This document shows, one piece after another, positions 7,049 to 16,247 of a stretch of 16,418 nucleotides of DNA (the stretch's first letter is position 1; each line of letters starts with the position of its first letter). Both the position numbers and the translations under genes were made by a program. This stretch comes from Thoreauomyces humboldtii (Eukaryota > Chytridiomycota > Chytridiomycetes > Spizellomycetales > Powellomycetaceae): contig JADGJA010000508.1 of assembly GCA_027596035.1 (NCBI GenBank), forward strand, positions 1-16,418, in the 5' to 3' direction. The notes below the pieces were generated by a model. It had not been told where the DNA came from. It made no database searches and saw nothing but the letters and a program-made list of their open reading frames with translations.

Positions 7049-9000
7049 GTGTCGGCGAGAACGCCACTACCGGAGGAGGAAGCGGGCAAATGCTCTTTTT
7101 TCAACATTTCGACCCCAATCATGGTCAATCCAAAGCTTTGTTCGACCCCCTCTTCGGGACAGAAAACCGCCAAGATGAACTTGCCCGTCGACGACACGCC
7201 GGTGCCGTCTGCCGCCTTATCGCTGGCACCGATATTGTGGTTGTCGCTAGCCTTATCAGGGGAATGGATGGCTCACTTTTCTGAGCTCTCGGAAGAAGGT
7301 TCGCCAGCCGTGCAGTTAGAGGAGGAGCTCGCGGGGCTTCGCGCCGAGCAGGAAGCGCGGCGGAGGCTGAGGGAGCCAGCGGAGCCGGAGGGCTTCCGGA
7401 TGCACGCTTGGGCTTGGACGGAGGAAGCCTTGCGCGCACCCGCGGGTACGTCGCTGCACCTGGCACTGCAGGATGTGCAGCTCGTCATCGGGACGATGTT
7501 TTACCGGTCGGGTCGGGCGCCGTCAATCACCCCGGGTGCGACGCTCCCTACCTTCCAAGAGTTTGAAGTAATCCGGCAGGACACGATCGCCGCAAACGCC
7601 CAATACGATCACGCCATCTTCTGGGTTGAGCAGTATATACCTGAGGACGAAATGACGCAGCACAAGCAAATCGGTCTTCAAGCGCTTAGGGCGGCGAGGT
7701 ACCGCTCTGGTCGCGCCCGCGGCCCCGCTGTCCAAAGTCCGCGTTTCCTCACGACCGTCGCTCTTCCCGTCGCCACGGCTGTCAACACCACCGCAGCTCC
7801 TCTTCCCCTCGCCACGGTCAACACCACGGTCCCCCGAGCAGGACCGGTGGTTCACGCTCCGCGACGGGCAACACCGCCAACACAATTTATCAACTTGCAC
7901 GAGATGCCATTATCGCCGCCCTCACTCCGACGGCCGCCGTCCCACAGGACAGAAGACCCGGTACGCCTGCACGAGCCGCTTTTGACCGCTACGCACGGGC
8001 TCAGGTGCAAACATGGCGTCGTACTTGGCCCCGTCATCACGGACACGTGCCCGAACTCACGGAGGACGTCACGGACGTCATCGTGGTCAAGCACGCCAAA
8101 GCCAATTACGAAGCCACGGTCATCACCACGGCCATCCAGCGGAATGTCCCCGCAGGCTTCACGACCGGCAGATGCACGGGACTGTGGGCACGGATGGATG
8201 ACAAGGAGCCCGGTCGTCCACCTACTGCGTAAGTACATCGTTTGCGTATGATTACTTTGATTGTCTGTCGATACTCAGCCAATCTGGAGTGGAACGTCCC
8301 GGCGTACGACGACGTCCCTGGGGCAATCTATGTCGACAACGCTCATGCGGATGTGACCGGCGAGCGACAGACGCCGGAAGTGAGCTTGTCAGTCCGCCAA
8401 ACATGTTGTCAGTCTCCCGATTGCCGTTACCACCTCTCTTGAACAACGACGGCCCTTGTATCGACATCAGACCCATAGTTGAACCCAATGCGGCCTTGTT
8501 GAAGCACGCTCTCCTGCATTCGGAATGGACCCAGCACGGCGGACCCAAGTAGACTAACCGACAGCTATTGACTCTAGATGCCAGGTTGCTCCATGAAGTA
8601 CAAAGCCCCTACAATACGGTAGCATCCCCGCGTCACTTACCAATGACGAGAACGCACGTGTCGACAAGTTCCTGAAGCTTGTATCAAGCTGTCGCATAGT
8701 GACTCTCCCAGAACTCAAGAGGTCACTTGTAACGTTCTACGAGACGGAGGATCAACAGCGCATTCGACATCGCATCGTTTGTGGAAAGACGCATCCGGGA
8801 CAACCTGGAGATGGTGTTCACCAACTTGAGTGTGAACTGGAACCTGAACAAGACCGAAGACAGCAAAACAGTGGACATCCCACTTGATGCACAGGTTTCG
8901 ACCGGAACTGCGGTTGTCGCGAATCCGGCCCACACGAAAAATTCGATGGCAAAAGTTTTCGGGAAAGTCTACTAGGTCCCGTCGAGAAGCAAAGATGAAG
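7049..9000 (+). pseudogene. Decayed gene D (unknown family, several frames)
   Basis: Protein-like pieces follow each other in changing frames: 7090-7284 (HAGAVCRLIAGTDIVVVASL); about 7275-7865 (LEEELAGLRAEQEARRRL coiled-coil-like, then a region with IAANAQYDHAIFWVEQYIPE); about 7865-8228 (ARDAIIAALTPTAAVPQD, VTDVIVVKHAKANYEATVI); an intron 8229-8278 (GTAAGT..ACTCAG, 50 nt); 8279-8551 in two frames (WNVPAYDDVPGAIYVDNAH and IRPIVEPNAALLKHALL); about 8620-8760 (LTNDENARVDKFLKLV, LPELKRSLVTFYETE); and about 8740-8975 (FDIASFVERRIRDNLEMVF, KTVDIPLDAQ), stop TAG 8973-8975. The long single open frame 7049-8251 is not believable over its whole length, because composition turns S/P/R-rich after about 7870 while another frame looks coding. 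Family not recognised. Confidence 0.4.
7761..7835 (+). repeat. 39/36-nt imperfect tandem repeat in coding sequence
   Basis: CTCTTCCC-TCGCCACGG begins at 7761 and again at 7800, each followed by (CT)GTCAACACCAC. Translated, the units read LPVATAVNTTAAP and LPLATVNTTVPR. The second unit is 3 nt shorter. Confidence 0.75.
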
Positions 9001-9001
9001 A

Positions 9002-9350
9002 TTAGGTAGGACGGAACCGCCCTGTTTCCGGATTCAAAGGATCGAAGATCGACCTTCAACCCTGGATCCGATGATGATGTTATAACGCTGCTGTTGAGTG
9101 TCACTCATCTTCAAGCAATATCAACCCCATGGCGTACTCTAAGACAGCAAATCTACGTACAGCTCCGAAGGACGCGGAGCTTGCCTGATAAGAAATGGAA
9201 ATACGGCGGACATATGGCGGGTCCTCCACCAGCGCTTGAGAAAGGCCTGCCAAGAGGTGATTTCCCATGGGGTGCCAGTAGGACGTACGTAGTTCGAGTT
9301 CTTGCGCAGGAATCGTGAATTCGATAGCGTGCCGACAAAACATGGCATTC
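9002..9350. other. Convergent intergenic region between gene D and the dioxygenase
   Basis: It lies 3' of decayed gene D (plus strand) and 3' of the TauD-like gene (minus strand), so it should hold both 3' ends. A plus-strand open frame from about 9072 to 9318 (ITLLLSVTHLQ, RTLRQQIYVQLRRTR) has some protein character but no recognisable motif or start. Confidence 0.35.
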
Positions 9351-10728
9351 TCACAACGAGAACCTGTACCCGCCCTCCCCATCCCCAGTCCTCTGCCACA
9401 AGGGTGGGACATTGTACCCGGCGCCTCCATCTTCCACCTGAGTCCTGCTTTCAGGATCTCTGAAGGGTCGTTCGCCGAGGACGAGGACCCGTTGGGCGTG
9501 TCGTGCATGTGGATAGTAGTCCCAGAGTGCCAGATGCTGGGTGGATCGGTTACACCAGATGGCGACGCTGTTGGGTTCCCATCGGAACCGGACCTTGATG
9601 TCTGGATTGGGTGGAGAAGTAGGGGGGTGAGATCGCGATTTTTGGGCATCACGGAGATGCGAACGGGGTGCTCACCGTCGCTGGTCGCGATGTGATTTGT
9701 GAGGAAGTTGAGTAGGTTGTCTGTCATGGATGGCGGATGCTTTAGTGGTCATGCTGGATGAGAATACTAACCTGGTTCTGTCTGCATACCCGACTCCTCC
9801 TTCGTGAACCCTTTGATGTGCTTTGTGAAGCCCTTGTTGACGTAAAGAAGTTTCCAACCTGTGACGGGATGCGTCCTCACTTTCGATTCAGAGTCTTCCA
9901 TCAGTCAAACGAATCGTAATGAACGCCATAAATGAAACCCCATTCACGATTCTCACCCAAAGGATGCTCGTTCGACCGTCCCACGCTGTCCCTCCTCAGG
10001 AAGCTTTGTCCGGTCGTGTCCTGCGCAGCGGCCAGGAACTGCTCCGCATTGTGCAGGGCACTCAGGTCCTCGATCATGGCACGAAACGCTGGCGAAAGCT
10101 TGTCGTACGCCGCATAGGCCGAACTCCAGATCGTGTCGCCTCCGACGGGCGGGACCTCCAGTAGCTTCAGGATGGCGAACGAGGAGGGAACCTCTTCGAA
10201 CGAGATGTCCGTGTGCCATCCTTCTCCTGCATGAATCTTTGATCTAAGATCCATTTCAAAATCCCGTCGTCAGCTCAAAGAAAAAAAAAAAGAACCTCAC
10301 GAAACCGGTATAACTCACGAAGCGGTAGTCCTGAACACCTGGGCATCCTCCCTCAGATCCGTCTTCCTTCCGATAGGATGCACATGCAGTTCCCCCCAAG
10401 ATCGTCCCAACGCCTGCTGCTGGTCCAACGTCAGATCCTGATCCCTGAAGAACACGACCCCACGTTCGCTGACGAGACGAGCGAGGTCTTCCTTCTGGAG
10501 ATCGTTCAACTGGGACAACTGTACGCCGAGGAGTTCGGTGCCGATCACGGGGGAGAGGTCGATCCGTTTGGTGACGGCCGAGAGGAGGTGCTTCTTTTCT
10601 GGGTGCGCTGATTGGCCCGCTAGATGACGGGTCGGAGGTGGTGGTGGTGGTGGTTCGGACAGCGTGGGCGGCGACTTGTGAGTGGTTTTCGAGAGAGGGA
10701 CGTTGTCGTCGGTTTGTGGGTTGGTCAT
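9351..10728 (-). CDS. Fe(II)/2-oxoglutarate-dependent dioxygenase, TauD/TfdA family
   Basis: Enzymes of this family oxidise a side-chain carbon of substrates such as taurine, alkyl sulfonates or 2,4-D using O2 and 2-oxoglutarate, often for sulfur scavenging. The substrate here is not determined. Exons (minus): 10728-10319, 10243-9957, 9879-9790, 9720-9676, 9601-9351; 1083 nt, 360 residues; introns 69-77 nt, all GT..AG. The Fe ligands are visible: H147-x-D149 in GEGWHTDISFE, and H300 in NRSTQHLALWDY. R315 in QRVLVLGERP sits 15 residues after H300, as in TauD, and should bind 2-oxoglutarate. Residues 25-32 include a run of seven prolines in a low-complexity N-terminus; the domain starts near 55 (RIDLSPVIGTELLGVQL). 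The first Met gives the full domain. No targeting signal is obvious, so it is probably cytosolic. Length is normal for fungal members. Confidence 0.92.
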
Positions 10729-11440
10729 GGCGAAGCTGTCTGCCCCTGAGACGATGGGAGGATGGGAGGTACCCTCACGACATCAGGTCACAGCTTATAT
10801 ACACGTCAACCACTCCCCCCATTGCGATCTGCCGTTCGACAAGGAGGGGCCGGCTGGAGGGCTGGAAGGGCTGGTGTTGCGTGATCTCGACAGCCTAGCA
10901 CGCTACCATCAGATGGCATCAACAGGGTGGATAAAAAGAACCGAGCTGGACGACCCCTTGATTCCGCAGTCTCACAGACAGCATCAGTTGTTCGGAAGCT
11001 GTATAGTCGGAAGCTGTGGTGTCGGCTGGTGTGATGGTGGCATGGTGCAGCAATGTCATAGACAAGGTTCGAAGCCATTGGCTTTCTGAGAGCACACGAG
11101 AGAGCCGTCCGGTGCGCCAGATGTACGGTAGTGATCCACACTGGCTATTTAAACAAAAGTTGAAGAACAGAAGCATATACATGAACAAAGGTGGAGCCCC
11201 CGCCAGAAATGATCGACCAGGTCAGAGGTTAGGGACCTACGCAGTCGGTAAGGCCAATCTGGTGGAAATCTACATAATCGTTCGGCGCACAAAAACGAAA
11301 CAGACGTTTTCTGGTTTCGGGTCAAGCGAAACGATGGCAGAAGAGTCGAGTCGTCCCAGTCCAGTCCGCTGTCGGGCTATGAACTGGACATCCAAGAAGA
11401 GGCCGGTAGCCTGACCTCGCCGGAGCTGCGCGTTTCTTCC
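10729..11440. other. Intergenic region between dioxygenase and J-protein genes
   Basis: Holds the dioxygenase promoter (TATA at 10794-10801) and the 3' untranslated end of the J-protein gene. A TATTTAAA motif occurs near 11147 on the plus strand. A plus-strand open frame at 11016-11414 shows no conserved motif and no gene is called. Confidence 0.6.
10794..10801 (-). promoter_or_regulatory. TATA box of the dioxygenase gene
   Basis: On the minus strand TATATAAG lies 66-73 nt upstream of the ATG at 10728, a normal spacing for a fungal TATA promoter with a short leader. It would suit a regulated (for example sulfur-starvation) gene, though no regulator site was identified. Confidence 0.5.
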
Positions 11441-12998
11441 TCAGTTCCAATTCCGCAGACGATCGCAGTTGTGCATCGGCATGTTCTGTGCCTTCTTCAG
11501 TCGATCGCTGTCCGACTTTAGCCACCCTGTCGCGTCGGCAATCTTCTTCTGTCTTCTCTCCTGCTCCTGTGCGCACAGATGTTGAAGGTTCCGATGCCAC
11601 TGGAAAAATTTACGAAGAATCGCGTTTCAGAAGAACGGCGCAGCAAAACCCGTCTGTCAGCACCTTCAAATCTGACCTCATGCTCGACCTGAGCCTCGTA
11701 CTTTCTCACGTCGTCCGGGTTCGTCGCCGGAGCCTTCCACCTCGCCCACGCCTTCCCGTCCACGAAGTAGGGGACGCTCCGTTGCGCCGTCCTTCGATCC
11801 ATGGCGTGACTTTGGGACCTCGAGAAGGCGAACGTGGGTTGAGGATCTCGACTGTCGGTCGCGCTCGAGAAGAGGCCGGACAGGAGAGGGAGGAGGAAGA
11901 GGGCGAGGAGCGGGAGGAGATGGATGAACTGGCCGGGAAGGGTATGGTCGCGTTGCGGTTGTTGGTGATGTGAGTTGCGACGGGAGGAAGAGTGAGAGGG
12001 GCGTCGAGATGGTTGTGACCGGAAGCCGGATCCGGATGTGAAACTGTGCATGCGCATCCCTGATTCCCATTCGGAACTGAACATGAGTCGTCGTCGGTCA
12101 CTCCCCCGTCGTGAGGAAAGAACGCACCTGGTCCACCCATGTCCCCGAAGAACATGTTGAAGACGTCTTCTGGACTGATCTCCGACTCGAACTGCGGCCC
12201 ACCGAAACCCGCGAACCCTCCTCCACCACCACCGCCTCCCCCGCTTCGGGGATTGTCGGAATCTACTCCGAATCGATCGTACTTTGACCGTTTCGTGACA
12301 TCGCCCAACACGTTGAAGGCATGACCGATCGCTACGAAGAGCAGCAGGATAGTTTCAGCATACGGCCGTGGACCGCTTCCAACGAGTAGCCTCTTCGGAA
12401 AAACCCCGTTCTCACCCTTGAAAGCATCATCCGTTCCCGGGGCCCCACACTTGTCAGGATGAAACTGCAACGCCAGCTACACAAGCAACCACACCCGGTT
12501 CAGACCTTTCGTATCCTCTTCCCTTCCGACCGTCTTGTTCTCGCCCCTTTACCTTCCGATATGCCTTCTTGATCTCCCCATCCCCGCAACCCCTCTCCAG
12601 CCCCAGCACCTCGTAGAGATCCCCTTTGCACGCCTTGATGCGTCTGATGCCAGCGACTTGATCCGGCGTGAAAGGTCGAGTCGGCACGTCCGATTCCGAG
12701 GCGCGTCGATCTGCGGACGTGGGTCTTTGCTTCGCGGTGGTGGGTTGTGGGTTCCGAGTGTCCAGGGTCGCGCAGAACGAGAGCTGACGAGCGATCACGT
12801 TGGAAGAAAGAAGATGAGTTCGGAAGAGTCAAGAGCAAGAATTGCAATAGAGAAATGCGTTTTTACCCAGGCGGCACCTTCGTCCGTCTCGCACAGCGCC
12901 TGAGCCTTCTTGGCGAACTTTGCTGCTGCTGCTGGATCCCCTGCCTTGTACTTTTGCTTTGATATCTGTAGACAACGCAGTGCTTCGTCCTTGTTCAT
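11441..12998 (-). CDS. ER membrane J-protein, DNAJB12/14-Hlj1 family (J domain, TM, DUF1977)
   Basis: Hsp40 co-chaperone that stimulates Hsp70 at the ER surface, in ER-associated degradation and membrane-protein quality control. Exons (minus): 12998-12867, 12783-12553, 12476-12416, 12331-12128, 12059-11677, 11599-11441; 1170 nt, 389 residues; introns 68-84 nt. The N-terminus MNKDEALRCLQISKQKYKAG matches the helical N-terminal region of the family. J domain about 97-163: DLYEVLGLERG, KKAYRKLALQFHPDK (HPD at 127-129), KYDRFG. A Gly-rich linker (about 173-188) and DVFNMFFGD follow. One membrane helix is at about 254-273 (FIHLLPLLALFLLPLLSGLF), after which comes the DUF1977 part (VPYFVDGKAW, KYEAQVEHEW, RNLQHLCAQEQERRQKK) ending NCDRLRNWN. 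The intact HPD predicts activity. The last intron (11600-11676) was placed because it restores the family's Cys-containing end; a longer open frame through it ends in unrelated sequence. Confidence 0.9.
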
Positions 12999-13343
12999 GG
13001 TGCTTCTCTCCTGGCCAGTAGTCCGTGATGGGAATGTAACAGGCTCTCGCTGCTCGACGATACGATGGGGTCGGCAAGGATCGACAGCAGATAAGCTTCA
13101 GAGGGGACGTCATGGTTCTCTCATTCTTCTTTTCTACATTACCGGTATGATACGGCACCAGGATCTATTGGAGCGAGGAGAGACGCACGGTCTCTCTCTC
13201 GCGTCTACATGTTACAAAAGAAGTATGGAGGGGGATAGAGAGGCAGATCGATAAAATGGAAGGAAATCAGAAAGAGTGTGGGAAGATGGGCTCAACCACC
13301 AGGGTTAATCGCCGAGTGTTTTCCAAAACCGTCACGGTCCCAT
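12999..13343. other. Intergenic region: J-protein promoter and RNase T2 3' end
   Basis: Both flanking genes are on the minus strand, so this 345-nt gap carries the promoter and leader of the J-protein gene and the 3' end of the RNase gene. No TATA-like box or other gene was seen. Confidence 0.6.
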
Positions 13344-14290
13344 CTAGAACTTCTGGGGGAGGTACAGGATGGTACCGTTGACGGGGCAGGAGCTGTAAGG
13401 GAGGACAGGGGCGTGGTTGTCGAACTTCAGTCCGGGACGAGCGACGAGGTACATCCAGAGTTCGCTGAGGTAGGCCTTTCCTGCCACCTTCTGGCACTGG
13501 AGGGCGCCCTGGAACCCGGTCTCGGCCACGAGGGCGGCCTGGAACTGGGCGATGGTGTAGTTCTTGGTGGGGGAGGGGACGATGTCGTGCTTGGCGAAGA
13601 TGTCGTACAGAGAGAACCGTTCGCGGAGGGCGAGGGAGGCGTCGATGAAGGCGATCTTGTCCTGCTGCGGGGACGGGTTCTTGAAGCACGTTGGGTTGAG
13701 GGTGGAGAGGCACGTTCCGTGCTGGATGAAAGGAATGGGAAAGGATGAGTGGTCTTGTCCTCCTGGATGCCATCGATGGGAGTTCCAGAGTTCCTGCTTA
13801 CCTTGTTCCACTCGTGGGACCAGAACCAGTTATAGTCACCGTCTGCGCCCATCCACACGGACTTGAGTTTGTCGATCCACGACTTTGGCGCGACGGCGGC
13901 GAGCGTGTCCAGCACGTTAACGTCGCGACGGACGGGGTCGCATCCGAGGGGGGACGTGTTGTAGGTACCGTTGCAGTAGTCGGGCCAGAGTCCGTGCATG
14001 GTCCACTCCTTCTTGGGGAGAGCGTGGAGGATCGAGTCGGCGCAGGTGTTGTTGGGGTTGGTGCAGTATCCGGTGGTCCAGTTCTGGCTGAAGACCAGGA
14101 GTCCCTGGTCGGGCAGGCAGCATGATGCGTACGACTGGTTGGTCGCCGGGTTCAGGGTGCATCCGACGGCTGAGGTCGGGCAGGTGGACCCGTCGACGGG
14201 AGGGAAGGGGATGATGGGGCCCGAGGGCAGGCACTTTGCCGCTGCCAGGGGCAGGGCGACGGCGGCGAAGGCGAGGGCGACGGCGACCAT
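13344..14290 (-). CDS. Secreted ribonuclease T2
   Basis: Endoribonuclease that cleaves single-stranded RNA through 2',3'-cyclic phosphate intermediates; secreted or vacuolar, used for nutrient scavenging or RNA turnover. Two exons (minus): 14290-13802 and 13721-13344, intron 13722-13801 (80 nt, GTAAGC..ATCCAG); 288 residues. Signal peptide about 1-18 (hydrophobic, cut near AAAK). Active-site box I is WTMHGLWPDYC with H99. Box II is SHEWNKHGTC with H159, E160, K163 and H164; the phase-0 intron falls exactly between K163 and H164. Many Cys residues (20, 37, 44, 57, 58, 76, 83, 106, 117 and more in exon 2) fit the disulfide-rich fungal RNase Rh type, and several N-x-S/T sites suggest glycosylation. 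All catalytic residues are present. Translating through the intron, or across the exon 2 frame, gives spurious longer proteins. Confidence 0.95.
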
Positions 14291-14939
14291 TCTGCTACTT
14301 TACTTTGGGAAGAAGTGGGGGTGGGGTGTTCGAGGGGCGAGCGATGGCTGTCCCGGCTCTTTTGTACCTGCCCTTTCGCATTCATTTCCAGGGCGTCTCT
14401 TTCCCCGACCGTCTCTCTTGCCCGCCGGTAAGAGAAACGTGCACGCGCGAGGACGAAGAAGAAGAGGAGGGACCTTTGCGTTGTCGTCCGTCGCACGGCA
14501 AGATGTGTACGGTACAATTTTTGCTGTAGACGGGTGTGTGAGCAAGGTCTTTCGACAGACCCGCCAGTCAGCGGCACCAACCGTTCAGAGGGAAAAGAAG
14601 AGACCAGCGGATGGTGAAAAAAAGCCACAAAGAAACCTTTTACCCTACCACCATCCCCGTAACACAACGGAAACGTGCGAAAGATACGGAAGTCCAAGGC
14701 TGGAAGAGGGACCGGCGAGCAGAAACCATGCAACCGACATGAATCGGTTCGCTTACCGCAATGTCTGCACTGTAATGGTGGTTGATCGCCCTCGTATGCC
14801 TCTATCCTTCAGGCAAGCATACTAATGCAAGGCTGTTCCAAAGAAAAAACACTCCACAGATCGGGCTTCAGCGCTTCCCACAAGTGCGTCAAAAAGAGAT
14901 GATAGCATTGATGTAGAAAAAAGACTAGCAGCAGCAGCT
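14291..14939. other. Intergenic region: RNase T2 promoter and eL19 3' end
   Basis: 650 nt without a supported gene. Open frames on both strands here overlap each other and the RNase gene and show no motif. The segment next to 14290 should contain the RNase promoter; no TATA box was recognised. Confidence 0.6.
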
Positions 14940-15908
14940 CTACTTCTCCTCGGCGACGACCGTTCCGGTGCGGAGAGCCTCCTTCTTGGCGTCGAGACGG
15001 CCCTGGCGACGGGTGCGGGCCTCCTTCGCCTTGACACGGTGGGCCTGGGCCTGGTCCCTTTTCGAAAAAAGATAAGTTAAAGGTCAGGGTAAAAAACAAA
15101 AGAGAAAAGTAGACGGCGGAAAAGAAACATCGAACATACTCGAGGAGCTTCACACGAGCCTTCTCGGCCTTGGCCTTGTGGATGTATTCCATGAGGACAC
15201 GCTTGTTCTTGAAGACGTTACCCTTGGCCTTCATGTACAGCTCGTGGTACAGGTGACGGTCGATCTTGCCCGACTCGCGGTACTTGCGGAGCAAGCGACG
15301 GAGGACACGCATGCGACGCATCCAGAGGACGGTAGTGGGCATGCGAGCCTCCGAGGTACCCTTTCGCTTTCCGGGTCCGGTGTGACGACCGAGACGCTTG
15401 GCGGCAGCGCGCTCACGGGTGCGGAAACGCGAGACGGCGGCCTCGGGCTTCTTGATGATTAATCCATCCTTGGCCAGCTTGCGGATGTTCTGGCCTGGTT
15501 TCGCGAAGAAGAGAGAGGGATGGAGAAGAAGTCTCAGCGTTCGAAGTCGGTCGCAATGGGATTCTGAATAGTCCAGGATTTCGGTCCTCCTCCTCCACTT
15601 TCCCCTCCTCCACCCTGTTCCCTTCGACATTCACTCACGGGAGTTGGCGTTGGCAATCTCGTTGACCTCGTTGGGGTCAAGCCAGATCTTGCGCTGACCG
15701 CACTTGAGGACGGCAGCGGCCAGGCGCTTCTGTGTGCGGAGGTTTGCCCTTTGAGTGGCAAAAAGAAAAAAAAGGAAAAGAGGTCAGACCAGACATGCTG
15801 GAAAACGGGGCAGAGCTTCCGCCGGCTATTGAAGGACGACGGACGAGGGACTGAGCGGGGGGAGGAGGTGACGAGGTGCGCCACGGTGCGAGGGTCTTGT
15901 ACTTACAT
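14940..15908 (-). CDS. RPL19: 60S ribosomal protein eL19
   Basis: Structural protein of the large cytosolic ribosomal subunit. Exons (minus): AT at 15908-15907, then 15748-15639, 15494-15140 and 15057-14940; 585 nt, 194 residues (family about 189-196). The N-terminus [17 protein letters not shown] and the hallmark segments [59 protein letters not shown] are all present; the C-terminal helix is R/K/E-rich and ends VVAEEK. The start codon is interrupted: exon 1 ends in AT, the 158-nt intron (15749-15906, GTAAGT..TCAAAG) follows, and the next exon supplies G. Introns 2 and 3 are 144 and 82 nt. Strong expression is expected; a telomere-like promoter element lies about 170 nt upstream. Confidence 0.97.
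15749..15906 (-). other. eL19 first intron, splitting the start codon
   Basis: Donor GTAAGT directly after AAT; acceptor side is TCTGACC, a long T/C tract (CTTTTCCTTTTTTTTCTTTTT) and CAAAG. Joining AT to GGCAAACCTC gives ATG GCA AAC CTC. Unspliced RNA would read ATG TAA, a start followed at once by a stop. Confidence 0.9.
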
Positions 15909-16247
15909 TGGGTTGCGAAGTGTGTCCACCCCAAATGCGAAATTCAGAGAAAGGATCAGCGAAGGCTTCAAACTGGCTCCTCAGCGCCTTTCCCACCCCC
16001 ATACGAACGAACCCAGGCAGGCCGCCCACACCGGCAGTAGCCGGCCTCGGGATTTTCTTCCGTGAACGAACGATCCTGACCCTAGCCCTAACACCATCCG
16101 TCTTTTTGGGCTCCGAGGAACCCTCTGGGATGGCTGTGTCTGTTCACCTCCGACGAAAGGAGGTAAATGAAATATAGTTCCTCAGATCGCCGTCGGCAAC
16201 GCACTTTCCCACGGTCACCCCAAAGCACTTGATTCCCACACAGCAAC
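15909..16247. promoter_or_regulatory. Divergent promoter between eL19 and the right-edge gene
   Basis: 339 nt separate the first coding bases of two divergent genes. It holds the eL19 leader on the left and the leader of the plus-strand gene on the right. The one recognisable element is the CCCTA pair at 16079-16091. Confidence 0.7.
16079..16091. promoter_or_regulatory. TTAGGG-like (telobox/Tbf1-type) element
   Basis: ACCCTA-GCCCTAA: two 6-nt-spaced CCCTA units, i.e. TTAGGGCTAGGGT on the other strand. Tbf1 binds TTAGGG half-repeats in ribosomal protein promoters of several ascomycete yeasts, and telo boxes mark ribosomal protein promoters in plants. Its position in front of eL19 fits, but the binding protein in this organism is inferred. 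Confidence 0.45.

Noticed and set aside
7523..8238. Two minus-strand open frames over gene D
   Set aside because: Low-complexity shadows opposite the plus-strand coding-like frames.
7049..8251. 400-codon open frame as an intact gene
   Set aside because: Only the middle has protein-like composition; both ends run through sequence where another frame looks coding.
2211..9000. Transposable element
   Set aside because: No reverse transcriptase, integrase or transposase catalytic motif, no LTRs and no terminal inverted repeats were found; the copies resemble intron-bearing host genes.
11016..11414. Plus-strand open frame between dioxygenase and J-protein genes
   Set aside because: No conserved motif, no splice structure, and it occupies the expected 3' end of the J-protein gene.
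13998..14825. 275-codon plus-strand open frame
   Set aside because: Antisense to RNase T2 exon 1 and then through intergenic sequence; composition is that of a shadow.
16071..16095. Telomere or internal telomeric repeat tract
   Set aside because: Only two imperfect CCCTA units; too short, and located in a promoter between two genes.
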